Origin: Plebeiibacterium sediminum
Lineage (GTDB): Bacteria; Bacteroidota; Bacteroidia; Bacteroidales; Marinilabiliaceae
Length of the DNA stretch: 56,250 nucleotides
Direction of reading: 5' to 3'
Assembly: GCF_026013605.1 (NCBI RefSeq)
Contig: NZ_JAPDPJ010000043.1
Coordinates: 1-56,250, forward strand
The notes beneath the pieces were generated by a model, which had not been told where the DNA came from, did no database searches, and saw only the letters and a program-made list of their open reading frames with translations. Position numbers and translations under genes: made by a program. Shown in pieces: positions 1 through 8,116 of this stretch (positions within the stretch are counted from its first letter, which is position 1; each line of letters begins with the position of its first letter).

Positions 1-37
1 CTTCTTTAAACTTTTTGTAATCAAATTCTTTTGTCAT
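1..37 (-). CDS. Partial gene running off the left edge, unknown product
   Basis: An ATG on the minus strand at 37-35 opens a frame of 12 codons (MTKEFDYKKFKE) that continues past the window edge. A perfect TAnnTTTG element (42-49) sits immediately upstream, which supports a real transcript here. Too little is present to name the protein. The predicted transcription start falls almost on the ATG, so the message is either leaderless or the true start lies outside the window. Confidence 0.35.
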   Translation of the reverse strand, partial: MTKEFDYKKFKE

Positions 38-41
38 GAGG

Positions 42-49
42 CAAAGTTA
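42..49 (-). promoter_or_regulatory. Bacteroidota -7 promoter element (TAACTTTG)
   Basis: Read on the minus strand this is TAACTTTG, a full match to TAnnTTTG, the -7 box recognised by the Bacteroidota primary sigma factor. It would start transcription about 6 nt further on, at the edge gene. Positions 50-205, between this element and the next gene's stop, are AT-rich and hold nothing else I can support. Confidence 0.4.
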
Positions 50-205
50 TTTTCTTTTTAATCTATTATGACACAAAGTTTTGAACACTCTCTTTATAAA
101 CGCTAAAATGAAAGAAATTGTTGCTAATTTTTTGTTAAGTTTTGGTAAAGTCCTCGTTTTTTTGACAAAATCACGAAAAAAACGCACGAAAATTACTTTT
201 TACCA

Positions 206-754
206 CTAAAAAATTGATTTTTTACTTAAATATTTAGATAAAAGTTGTGTTTTTGCTTTCACATCGTCAGTTATGGCAAAAACAGAAATTGTGGCTCCGG
301 AAATAGAATCAACATTTTTTCCTACCTCTAAATTTTGTTCTGAAGAATAACCTGAAAACTGTTTTAACCACCCCTTAGCTACGATTTCATATCCATGAGT
401 TGCCGCATAATTAAAAACTTTAACTCCCTCTACCATTCCATTTGCACTAAAACATACCAAATAATCAAAGTATTCACTTGGCCCACTATTATGGTTATCA
501 ACAGCGCAACCACCTGCTCTACAACTATTAACTCTGCCTATATAAATAAATTTATTTTCGTTTGCCTTCAATTCAAAAAACTTACCCATACGCAAATCTT
601 TATTATTCAACTCAGTTAATTCAGTTCGTTCATCATTTACTTTCCACAAACGATTAATCTCTTTTGAAACACTTTTATGGTGATAATTAATATCCTGAGA
701 TTTAACATATAGGCCAAAGATTAACAAAAATGCAACTGTAACAATATTTCTCAT
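206..754 (-). CDS. Secreted FMN-binding domain protein
   Basis: The 182-residue protein has an N-terminal signal peptide (hydrophobic core near residues 3-17, likely cleaved before QDINYHH) and a C-terminal FMN_bind (PF04205) signature: a D-S-I-S-G-A-T-I-S stretch near residue 150. In RnfG/NqrC-type proteins the threonine of SGAT carries FMN covalently, attached by ApbE. A CRAGGC motif near residue 79 adds two cysteines of unknown role. It lies 67 nt downstream of a porin gene on the same strand, so the two are probably one operon. Seen: signal peptide and SGAT motif. Inferred: a periplasmic flavinylated redox protein. No membrane partner such as Rnf, Nqr or NosR is adjacent, so the electron donor and acceptor are unknown. 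Confidence 0.65.
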   Translation of the reverse strand: MRNIVTVAFLLIFGLYVKSQDINYHHKSVSKEINRLWKVNDERTELTELNNKDLRMGKFFELKANENKFIYIGRVNSCRAGGCAVDNHNSGPSEYFDYLVCFSANGMVEGVKVFNYAATHGYEIVAKGWLKQFSGYSSEQNLEVGKNVDSISGATISVFAITDDVKAKTQLLSKYLSKKSIF

Positions 755-821
755 ACTCTATACTTTAATAAAACTTGAGTTCGATAATTGAAAATCAAAC
801 TCAGGTATAACCATTCTCATT

Positions 822-2006
822 TTAAAACATCAAACCAAAACCAGCATTAAACGTGGCTACTGATTTATCATCTGATTTCTTTTTTACAAACTGCACATCT
901 GATTTAAATGCAACTTTAGGCGTAATTTTCCAGGTTAACCCCGATGTAATGATAGTTGCAGCGTTAGACTTGCTTCTGACCACTCCATCTTCAACAGTAT
1001 TTTGAGTATCATAACCTTCATATCTCACAAATGGAATCAACTCATCAGTAATATTATTATTAGATTTAAATAAATTATAGCCTAACTCAACATAATAGCC
1101 AATCATTGATTTTCCAAGATCATTTAAAACTAAACCATCAGAAGTAAACTCATTGTATTCTTTTGTATTTCCTAACGAATTGTAGTAGAGTTGTCCTTTT
1201 AGTTGCCATCCGCTATTCGCATATCTAAAATCCGCCCCAATCATAGCAATATCAACAACTGAAGAATCTGCAACAGCATCATCTACTTCATCATACAATA
1301 CACTTTGAGATTTTCCGAAGTAACCAGATAGTCCTATATTGAAATTTTTAATTCCAAAGTACTCTAACTTAAGAGCCAAATTAGGACTACTCATATACGA
1401 TTCTGCACCCTTTTGCCTTCCTTTACGCAATCCATTTTTACCACTAAATTTAGCTGCACCATCATATCCATTAAAACCATTCATTACATAGGCCTGATAA
1501 CGGATATTTGCTGGTAAATAAGTTCCTGACAAACCAATTCCTATTTCCCTCCACGTTGTTGGAGCAATATATGCATCTATAAATGGTCTCTCAACTCCAT
1601 TAAATGTATTTGGTTCATGATATTCATTAATCAACCCCATTGGAGCCAATAATAAACCAGCACGTAAATTGATTCCTTTAGATAATTTATACTGTAAAAA
1701 TGCTTGTTCTATATATACTTCACTTACATGTTCATATTCAATTTCAGAAATAAATTGAGTTCTTTCATTAAACTTATAACCTAGCAACATTACCACTCTG
1801 TGTACATCTAAAGTTGCATTACTTTTTGGGTTATTTCCCATTGGTTGATTGTAATGTACCTCGGCATAACCTCCAATGGTTAAATTTCCATCACTCTTTA
1901 ATAATCGTTCTGCAGAATTATCATACAAATTATTTGTATTCTCTGTTTGAGCAAACGAAAATCCTGTAAAAACAAATAATGATAATAGTAAAAATATCCC
2001 CTTCAT
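822..2006 (-). CDS. Outer-membrane porin, phosphate-selective porin O/P-like
   Basis: The 394-residue protein has a signal peptide (cleavage near FAQTENTN) followed by alternating hydrophobic and polar strands typical of a 16-18-stranded barrel, and ends in phenylalanine as outer-membrane proteins usually do. The segments GGYAEVHYNQP (about residue 46), EIEYEHVSEVYIEQAF (about 88) and APMGLINEYHEPNTF (about 121) are typical of the OprO/OprP porin family in Bacteroidota. Family names suggest phosphate, but substrate is rarely established in this phylum. It is the first gene of a probable two-gene operon with the FMN-binding protein and has a good -7 element at 2041-2048. Porin class is confident; substrate is unknown. 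Confidence 0.75.
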   Translation of the reverse strand: MKGIFLLLSLFVFTGFSFAQTENTNNLYDNSAERLLKSDGNLTIGGYAEVHYNQPMGNNPKSNATLDVHRVVMLLGYKFNERTQFISEIEYEHVSEVYIEQAFLQYKLSKGINLRAGLLLAPMGLINEYHEPNTFNGVERPFIDAYIAPTTWREIGIGLSGTYLPANIRYQAYVMNGFNGYDGAAKFSGKNGLRKGRQKGAESYMSSPNLALKLEYFGIKNFNIGLSGYFGKSQSVLYDEVDDAVADSSVVDIAMIGADFRYANSGWQLKGQLYYNSLGNTKEYNEFTSDGLVLNDLGKSMIGYYVELGYNLFKSNNNITDELIPFVRYEGYDTQNTVEDGVVRSKSNAATIITSGLTWKITPKVAFKSDVQFVKKKSDDKSVATFNAGFGLMF

Positions 2007-2040
2007 AATTTTATTATTTAATTAACTATTAATGCTGATA

Positions 2041-2048
2041 CAAAACTA
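2041..2048 (-). promoter_or_regulatory. -7 promoter element of the porin operon (TAGTTTTG)
   Basis: Minus-strand TAGTTTTG matches TAnnTTTG exactly, 35 nt before the porin ATG, giving a leader of about 28 nt. No clear -33 TTG is present at the usual distance. The rest of the 2007-2324 gap holds only the terminator at 2262-2284 and AT-rich sequence. Confidence 0.45.
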
Positions 2049-2261
2049 TGGAATGGCATTTTTACTGGAAATGGCCACAATTGGGTATTTTTTAACAGAA
2101 TATTTGAATCACAGAATATTACACTCAATAATTCGGTAAACAGAAGTCCGATTAATAATATACACTACTGATTTACTGACACCTAACATATATATACAAT
2201 ATTAATTAAGCATGAATATATATCACTATTATTGGGTACTAGTAACTTTCTTAAAAATAAA

Positions 2262-2284
2262 AAGTCCGACTTAAAGCCGGACTT
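2262..2284 (-). terminator. Intrinsic terminator of the glycosyltransferase gene
   Basis: The arms AAGTCCG (2262-2268) and CGGACTT (2278-2284) form a 7-bp stem, extended by one pair after an A-C mismatch. Read on the minus strand the stem is followed by a run of T residues. It lies 41 nt beyond the stop of the glycosyltransferase. Confidence 0.7.
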
Positions 2285-2324
2285 CATTAAAATTTCTTAT
2301 CTAAATGATCGAGAATTATAATTC

Positions 2325-3272
2325 TTATGACTTATTACGTTTTCTTAAAACCTCTCTGTAGGTATCCAGCAATCTTTCAGAAATATATTCTACATCCAGA
2401 TACTTCACTTTTTCCCGCCCATTAGTTCTTTTACCAAAAGTTAAAGCAGTATCTACGGCCCTGGCTACCTCAACAGGATTAGGTTCTGTAATATAACATC
2501 CATCTACATCCTTAGTTATATCAATTACATCACCAACATCTGTTGAAACAATGGGAAGCGAACAAGCCATAGCTTCTTTAACCACATTGGGTGATCCTTC
2601 CCATTTTGAAGTTACTAATAATACATCAGCTGCATAATAGTAGAATGGAACCTGATCGAGTTCAACATTATTTACCACTGTTAATTCCACATCCTCTGTT
2701 TTCAAATAGCTAAGCGCTTCACGTGCCAGATCAAAATTCTTCTCTTTTCTCTCTGGATCTGAAACCCACAACACATGTGCCGAAGAATTAAACCCTACCT
2801 GTCGCCTGGCAATTTCTCTGTCAATTGTATTAAAACGTGCAAAATCAATTCCATTAGGAATAACCTTTGAGTTTTTGATTTTTAACACATTGTACATTTT
2901 TTGTGATTTTACGATTGTAAAACACCAAAAGGAGCGAGCAAAAAATCGGGTCAGTAACGATGTGGCTTTTTCCAGTCTGTAATCGGTTCCCATTAATGAA
3001 ACCACTAAAGGCTTACAGCCGGCAATGGCACAGGTAAATCCTGAATAACCAAATTGGGCATGAACTAAATCAAATTGTTTTTGCTTTACATATCGTTTGA
3101 GAGGCAATATATGCTTGGCATAAGTCAGTATACCTTTACCGGGGATATCATAATAATCTACATTAACACCAATCTTTTCAAGAGCTGTACCTTGAGTTGT
3201 AACTAAATGCTTACGAGCAAAAAGACCCTGACTACTGTAGACAATTAAAACTTTTAGGTTGCTAAAATCCAC
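2325..3272 (-). CDS. Glycosyltransferase family 4 (group 1)
   Basis: This is a GT-B fold transferase. It begins with the Rossmann strand KVLIVYSSQG, has the mid-domain LVSLMGTDYR and VIPNGIDFARF, and carries the family-4 nucleotide-sugar signature EGSPNVVKEAMACSLPIVST followed by DVGD near the C-terminus. The glutamate pair of EGSPNVVKE is the usual donor-phosphate/ribose site. I chose the GTG at 3272, which gives VDFSNLKVLIVYSS, because the fold starts there. An in-frame ATG at 3365 would add 31 very hydrophobic residues, which would be unusual for this family and reaches toward the divergent gene. It stands alone, with its own terminator; acceptor and sugar are unknown. Confidence 0.75.
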   Translation of the reverse strand: MDFSNLKVLIVYSSQGLFARKHLVTTQGTALEKIGVNVDYYDIPGKGILTYAKHILPLKRYVKQKQFDLVHAQFGYSGFTCAIAGCKPLVVSLMGTDYRLEKATSLLTRFFARSFWCFTIVKSQKMYNVLKIKNSKVIPNGIDFARFNTIDREIARRQVGFNSSAHVLWVSDPERKEKNFDLAREALSYLKTEDVELTVVNNVELDQVPFYYYAADVLLVTSKWEGSPNVVKEAMACSLPIVSTDVGDVIDITKDVDGCYITEPNPVEVARAVDTALTFGKRTNGREKVKYLDVEYISERLLDTYREVLRKRNKS

Positions 3273-3430
3273 TATGAATAAATATTTGATGTACTGTAAA
3301 AGTAAGTAAATTATACTTAAAGCTACCATTACAAATAAACTAAAAGTTGAAACTAAAAAAAACACTTGCCGTAATAAAGTTGATAAATAGTACCAATTTA
3401 ATTATTAATCAATCTTATATTTTCAGAAAG

Positions 3431-4456
3431 ATGAATAAACATTTACTTCTTATTATTTCACTTATTAGTATTCTGGGGAATCTCGCACCCTCGCAATTAA
3501 CGGCTCAAAACATTGCTACTCAAAAACAGGAAAGTTTTAACAAGGTAGACAGTATTAAAGTTGATGCAGATTTTTGTGTGGTTAAACTGACAGGATACCA
3601 AGGCAACACTATTGAATTCAATGGAGTTATTAAGTCAGACGAAAATGCTGACCAATATAAATTAATTACTAAAGTAACAGGTAGCAAACTAAATATTGAA
3701 GTACAAAAACCATCTAGCTGGACTTCGCATTGGGGAGAAATTGAACTTAAGGTACCTAATGAATTAATCATAGAAATTAGTTCTCAATCTGGTAAAGTGG
3801 ATGCGAGTTCATTAACTGTTAAAAACCTATACATTGATTCCAAATCCGGGCACGTAAATATTACTGATGTAAAAGGAAATATTGAGAGCAACTCTCCTGC
3901 AGGTGATATAGTTGTTAATAACTTTGAAGGGAACATCAAATCCAAATCAAAAACAGGAAAAGTTATCATTAACAATGCTAAAGGCGACTTTAACCTAAAT
4001 TCGAACAAGGGTGATTTTACTATTAATCAACTTGATGGAAACATAAAAACAGATGGTGGAGCAGGAAATCAGGAACTTGAAAATATTAATGGAGATATTT
4101 CGCTAAAATCTACTAGTGGAGATATTAAATTGTCATTAGCCAAAGGAAATATAACAACCAGATCATTTGAGGGTAATCAAAAAATATTTCAATCAGAAGG
4201 TATTTATAATGTTCAGGCTTCAACTGGAGGTTTAACAGGAACCAGAATCAAGTTTACAGGTTCTTCTTCGTTCTCAACTACCGAAGGTAATATTAAAATG
4301 CAATTGAATACTAAAACAGATTTGGCTTTTGAATTAAAATCTGATAATTCATTTTTAAGAGCCATGGGTAAATCGAAGAAAAAATCTTTGAAAGTAGGGA
4401 AAGGTAGTATCTTAATTACCGGAACCAGTACAACAGGTAGTCAGGCATATTATTAA
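3431..4456 (+). CDS. DUF4097-family secreted beta-repeat protein
   Basis: From the ATG at 3431 the product is 341 residues with a signal peptide (MNKHLLLIISLISILG, cleavage near TAQ). The remainder is a chain of short beta repeats of the form SxSGxVxIxxxxGNIxxxS, repeating about every 15-20 residues, as in the DUF4097 putative adhesin family (PF13349), predicted to fold as a right-handed beta solenoid. An upstream ATG at 3347 adds 28 residues before the signal peptide and is rejected. Members often accompany anti-sigma or cell-envelope stress genes, but no such partner is visible here. It converges on the prohibitin-like gene across a shared hairpin. Family is fairly sure; function is unknown. 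Confidence 0.7.
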   Translation: MNKHLLLIISLISILGNLAPSQLTAQNIATQKQESFNKVDSIKVDADFCVVKLTGYQGNTIEFNGVIKSDENADQYKLITKVTGSKLNIEVQKPSSWTSHWGEIELKVPNELIIEISSQSGKVDASSLTVKNLYIDSKSGHVNITDVKGNIESNSPAGDIVVNNFEGNIKSKSKTGKVIINNAKGDFNLNSNKGDFTINQLDGNIKTDGGAGNQELENINGDISLKSTSGDIKLSLAKGNITTRSFEGNQKIFQSEGIYNVQASTGGLTGTRIKFTGSSSFSTTEGNIKMQLNTKTDLAFELKSDNSFLRAMGKSKKKSLKVGKGSILITGTSTTGSQAYY

Positions 4457-4465
4457 AATAAGATA

Positions 4466-4510
4466 AGAGATAATAGATTTGGGAACCTATATCTCCTATC
4501 TATTATCTCT
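4466..4510. repeat. Perfect 13-bp inverted repeat between convergent genes
   Basis: AGAGATAATAGAT (4466-4478) and ATCTATTATCTCT (4498-4510) are perfect inverted arms around a 19-nt loop. It could act as a weak bidirectional terminator, but the stem has few G-C pairs. Its sequence resembles the repeats that flank the four-helix-bundle gene: TCTCCTATCT at 4492-4501 is the exact complement of AGATAGGAGA at 30631-30640. A dispersed repeat family is therefore likely. Confidence 0.6.
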
Positions 4511-4511
4511 A

Positions 4512-5330
4512 TTAATTATTTCCTAAAATTAAAGGTAAACCATCTTTACCGGAACCAACAACTACAACCTTAGCATTTTGCGATTCAGCTAATTTAAGAG
4601 TAGCATCAATACCTTTTTGCTTGATTATATTAGGCGTTAAACTAGCGTTTATAATTTTATTATAATTAGCAATACCTTCAGCCTCAATCTGTTTCCTCTC
4701 AGCCTCACTTCTTTCTTTATCCAGTTTAAACTGATAAGCTAAAGCTTCCTGTTCCTGTTGTAATTTACTTTCGATGGCAGCTTTAATCTGCGCTGGTAGT
4801 TGAATAGAACGAATCAACAAGGCTCTTAACTCAATATTATTATCTCTTAAAACCTTAGATGTTTCTTCTTTTATCAAATCTTCAACTTCTTTTCTTTTAG
4901 TTGAAAATAACTCCTCAGCAGTATATCTACCTGTAACACTTCTTACAACAGATCTAACTTCAGGAATAACAAGAACATTAACATATCCCTCTCCGAATTT
5001 TTGATGCAGTTGTCCTATTTTATTGTAAACAGGATTAAAACGAACAGTGATATCCATATTTATGGACATACTGTTTTTATCTAAAACATCCATAGTTTCT
5101 TCACGAGTCTGCTCTTTTACTACATACGTAATCAACTGATTCCAGGGTGCTATAATGGCCAATCCTTCAGTTTTAATATTATCAACATCTAACCCAATAG
5201 TATATGGCTTAAATACAACTGCTCGTTCTCCAGGTTGAATAATATGAAATACCCTGCTACCGAATAAGAACAATAAAATTAGTCCTACTACAAATACTCC
5301 CAAGATAATTGGTGATACTTTACTTTTCAT
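4512..5330 (-). CDS. Prohibitin-family SPFH-domain membrane protein
   Basis: The 272-residue protein has one N-terminal transmembrane helix (about residues 8-28) followed by an SPFH/band-7 domain (about 30-190) with the typical start IQPGERAVVFKPY, the VRFNPVYNKIGQLHQKFGE segment and YTAEELFSTKR, which closely resemble eukaryotic and bacterial prohibitins. A charged alpha-helical region (QEQEALAYQFKLDKERSEAE) follows as a coiled coil used for oligomerisation. Known relatives form ring assemblies in the inner membrane and modulate membrane proteases such as FtsH. It is a single gene, convergent with the DUF4097 gene. No NfeD or protease partner is adjacent, so its client is unknown. Confidence 0.8.
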   Translation of the reverse strand: MKSKVSPIILGVFVVGLILLFLFGSRVFHIIQPGERAVVFKPYTIGLDVDNIKTEGLAIIAPWNQLITYVVKEQTREETMDVLDKNSMSINMDITVRFNPVYNKIGQLHQKFGEGYVNVLVIPEVRSVVRSVTGRYTAEELFSTKRKEVEDLIKEETSKVLRDNNIELRALLIRSIQLPAQIKAAIESKLQQEQEALAYQFKLDKERSEAERKQIEAEGIANYNKIINASLTPNIIKQKGIDATLKLAESQNAKVVVVGSGKDGLPLILGNN

Positions 5331-5430
5331 AATTAATAAAATTAATTTTTAACTGCATAATTGCATAAACTAGTGATAAAACTACTAAATAATATTTAAA
5401 TCTTTTTTTAGCTATCCGAAAGAATCAGGA

Positions 5431-5438
5431 TATCTTTG
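5431..5438 (+). promoter_or_regulatory. -7 promoter element (TATCTTTG) upstream of EamA gene
   Basis: TATCTTTG is an exact TAnnTTTG match. It predicts a transcript beginning near 5445, which rules out the ATG at 5441 and supports the ATG at 5465. Confidence 0.55.
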
Positions 5439-5464
5439 CTATGTTATATAAAAAAGTAATCATC

Positions 5465-6334
5465 ATGTCAACAACCAAAGGATATCTATTAATTGCAGGT
5501 TCAGTTATTTCTTTCTCCATCATGTCGGCTTTGGTAAAATCAATACCTGAAATAAACTCTACAATTACAACTTTTGTAAGATTTACAGTTGGATTTGGCA
5601 TATTAGGTTTATTAGCCCTTACTAAAAAGATAAAACTAACCTTCAACAACTCCTTTTTGCTGTTGCTTAGAGGATTAACTGGTGGATTTGCAGTATTTCT
5701 TTTATATTACTCTATTGTAAACATTGGAGTTGGAAAAGCTACTGTTTTTGTATACTCCTATCCTATTTTTGCAACATTATTAAGCGTTATTATATTTAAG
5801 GAGAAGGTAAAACCCATTCAATGGTTCTTTATTTTAATTGCTTTTATTGGTATCATATTATTATCCATAAAAAATGGATTGGATATTAGTCAAATATCAT
5901 CCAATGAACTTTTAGCTATTACAGGAGGTGTACTTTCGGCTATATCGGTAATTCTTGTTAAGAAACTTCATCACACCGACTCCTCAACCTCCATTTTCTT
6001 TTCTCAAAGCTTAATTGGTTTTTGGTTATTTATGTTTCCGGCTAACACAGTATCTTTTGAGGGTAATGTAAATATTGCCATTATCTTAATTGCTATTGGG
6101 ATTGTATCGGCCATTGGACAGTTAATTATGACTGAAGGCTATAAATACGTAGAGGTTTCTAAAGGATCAACTATGTATATGCTGATTCCTGTTTTTAATA
6201 TTATTACAGGATATTACCTTTTTAATGAAGTTCTTACATTTAAGGAATGGATTGGTGCCCTGCTTGTAATCATAGGCTGTATTGGAGTAGTCAGTACAAA
6301 AGCCTTAAAATTTAAATTCTTCGGGCCACGATAA
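5465..6334 (+). CDS. EamA-family (DMT) transporter
   Basis: The product is a 289-residue inner-membrane protein with about ten hydrophobic helices arranged as two tandem EamA repeats (PF00892). Typical features are ITTFVRFTVGFGILGLL in the first repeat, VFVYSYPIFATLLSVIIFKEKV at its end and the matching MYMLIPVFNIITGYYLFNE in the second. The family exports metabolites or drugs by proton exchange; substrate cannot be read from sequence. The start at 5465 is preferred over 5441 because the predicted transcript starts between them. It is followed by a long structured hairpin that probably ends the message. A second EamA gene at 10078 is clearly related in architecture. Confidence 0.8.
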   Translation: MSTTKGYLLIAGSVISFSIMSALVKSIPEINSTITTFVRFTVGFGILGLLALTKKIKLTFNNSFLLLLRGLTGGFAVFLLYYSIVNIGVGKATVFVYSYPIFATLLSVIIFKEKVKPIQWFFILIAFIGIILLSIKNGLDISQISSNELLAITGGVLSAISVILVKKLHHTDSSTSIFFSQSLIGFWLFMFPANTVSFEGNVNIAIILIAIGIVSAIGQLIMTEGYKYVEVSKGSTMYMLIPVFNIITGYYLFNEVLTFKEWIGALLVIIGCIGVVSTKALKFKFFGPR

Positions 6335-6364
6335 AAACTCAAATTAATATTGATATAAACAAAA

Positions 6365-6435
6365 AAAGGTTTTTCACCTTGATAAGTTATAATCTTTCCT
6401 ATGAGATTACTTACGCTTATCTGGTAAAAACCTTT
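6365..6435 (+). terminator. Long multi-stem hairpin, probable terminator or structured RNA
   Basis: Nested arms pair in register: AAAGGTTTTT (6365-6374) with AAAAACCTTT (6426-6435), ACC (6376-6378) with GGT (6423-6425), GATAAG (6381-6386) with CTTATC (6416-6421), and TAATCT (6390-6395) with AGATTA (6404-6409). CGTTTT follows. It sits 31 nt after the EamA stop. The rest of the gap to 6728 contains one further inverted repeat, TTTCATGT (6564-6571) with ACATGAAA (6593-6600), of unknown role, and no convincing gene. Confidence 0.55.
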
Positions 6436-6728
6436 CGTTTTACATGTGTAAAAGTATAGCTTCAATGTTAACTGGCCATAAAATGAACATTAAGAAATTA
6501 AAAATATCATTATCATACACAACAACGGCTGTATTCATCAATATTTTGATATTAAAATAGAGATTTCATGTTTAAATTTTCTTTCATTTGTTACATGAAA
6601 CTTTCAAGAAATTTTGATCATTATACCATGTATAATTGTTAGAATTAAGATTTACATGCTCGTTTCATCTTATTTTTTATATAAATTGTAAAAGAGTTAT
6701 CATATTTGAGTCTCTAAAACAAAAACAC

Positions 6729-8096
6729 ATGCTACTAAAAAGTATTAATCCCAATAGTGGAGAAGTTGTAAGAGAATACCCGGAATACCAGTGGGAAGAA
6801 ATAGATAATATCATTCGTAGTGTTGATGCTTCTTTTCATTCGTGGAAAAAAACAAAGCTTGATTACCGCATTGGAAAAATTAAAGCGCTCGCTAAATTAC
6901 TTGACATAAAAAAGGAAGGCTTATCATTTACAATATCTGTAGAAATGGGTAAGCCTATTAACGAATCCAGAGCTGAAATTGAAAAATGTATATGGGTTTG
7001 TAATTATTACTGCGACAACATTGAACAGTTTTTACAAAATCAATATATCAAAACCGAAGCCACTGAATCATATGTTTCCCAACAACCTCTTGGTGTAATT
7101 TTAGCAATTATGCCATGGAACTTTCCTTTTTGGCAAGTATTTCGTTTTGCTGTTCCTGCATTGCTCGCAGGAAATACTGCGGTATTAAAACATGCCTCAA
7201 ATGTTCCAGGATGTTCATTGGCCATTGAAAATTTATTTTTAGAAGCTGATTTTCCTGATGATATTTTCCGAAGTGTTTTAGCTACAAATACAAAAGTTGA
7301 GCGGATGATTGCAAACAAAAGAATTAAAGCAATTACGCTTACCGGAAGTACTAAAGCAGGACAAGCTGTTGCACAGACTGCCGGTAAATACTTAAAGAAA
7401 AGTGTTCTTGAGTTAGGTGGCAGTGATCCTTATATTATACTTAACGATGCTAATATTCCCGAAGCTGTGGATATTTGTGTTAAAGGCAGATTGTTGAACA
7501 CAGGTCAAAGTTGTATTGGAGCTAAAAGGTTTATAATAACAGAAAAGGTATACGATGAATTTGAGTCCTTATTTGTAGAAAAAATGATGGCTGCCAAAAT
7601 TGGAGATCCTTTTGATGAAAACAATCAACTGGGACCTTTAGCCCGTGGATATATCAGAGAAGATTTATTAAGTCAGGTGAATAAATCCATATCCAAAGGA
7701 GCCCAATTACTTTGCGGAGGGAAATTTATTGAAACCCCGGGCTTCTTCTTCCCAGCAACAGTTTTGTCAAATGTACTTCCTGGTCAGCCGGCATACAGTC
7801 AGGAACTATTCGGACCAGTTGCTTCTCTAATTAAAGCAAAAGATGAAAACGTAGCCATACAAATTGCCAACGACACAACATTTGGTTTAGGTGCTGCAAT
7901 TTTCACTTCAGACATTGAAAAAGCGAAATATATTGCAGAAAATGAGATAGAAGCAGGTTGTTGCTTTGTTAATGATTTTGTTCGCTCAGATCCGCGTTTA
8001 CCTTTTGGAGGAATTAAAGAAAGTGGCTATGGAAGAGAATTATCAATGTATGGATTACAAGAATTTGTAAACATAAAAACCATATACATTAAATAA
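6729..8096 (+). CDS. NAD(P)-dependent aldehyde dehydrogenase, succinate-semialdehyde type
   Basis: The 455-residue protein covers the whole ALDH fold: the PWNFPFWQ motif near residue 129 (catalytic Asn131), LTGSTKAGQ near 204, the general-base glutamate in LELGGSDP (Glu228) and the nucleophile in GQSCIGAKRF (Cys262). Length and motifs fit the short Sad/YneI branch of succinate-semialdehyde dehydrogenases, which oxidise succinate semialdehyde to succinate, but substrate is inferred. I start at 6729 because the ALDH fold begins at MLLKSINPNSGEV; the upstream TTG extension to 6636 has no family support. A one-mismatch -7 box (CATATTTG) lies about 25 nt upstream. It is 20 nt before recX and may be co-transcribed with it. 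Confidence 0.8.
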   Translation: MLLKSINPNSGEVVREYPEYQWEEIDNIIRSVDASFHSWKKTKLDYRIGKIKALAKLLDIKKEGLSFTISVEMGKPINESRAEIEKCIWVCNYYCDNIEQFLQNQYIKTEATESYVSQQPLGVILAIMPWNFPFWQVFRFAVPALLAGNTAVLKHASNVPGCSLAIENLFLEADFPDDIFRSVLATNTKVERMIANKRIKAITLTGSTKAGQAVAQTAGKYLKKSVLELGGSDPYIILNDANIPEAVDICVKGRLLNTGQSCIGAKRFIITEKVYDEFESLFVEKMMAAKIGDPFDENNQLGPLARGYIREDLLSQVNKSISKGAQLLCGGKFIETPGFFFPATVLSNVLPGQPAYSQELFGPVASLIKAKDENVAIQIANDTTFGLGAAIFTSDIEKAKYIAENEIEAGCCFVNDFVRSDPRLPFGGIKESGYGRELSMYGLQEFVNIKTIYIK

Positions 8097-8116
8097 CCAG
8101 CATATTTTAATCATTA

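Noticed and set aside
395-619. Plus-strand 74-codon frame opposite the FMN-binding gene
   Set aside because: It is the antisense shadow of a gene with a signal peptide and a family motif.
3273-3365. 31-residue hydrophobic N-terminal extension of the GT4 transferase
   Set aside because: The GT-B fold starts after it, the family rarely has a leading helix, and AT-rich noise often reads as hydrophobic; the GTG at 3272 is preferred, though not proven.
6636-6728. N-terminal extension of the aldehyde dehydrogenase from a TTG
   Set aside because: No ALDH homology before residue MLLKSINPN, and a near-consensus promoter box lies inside the extension.
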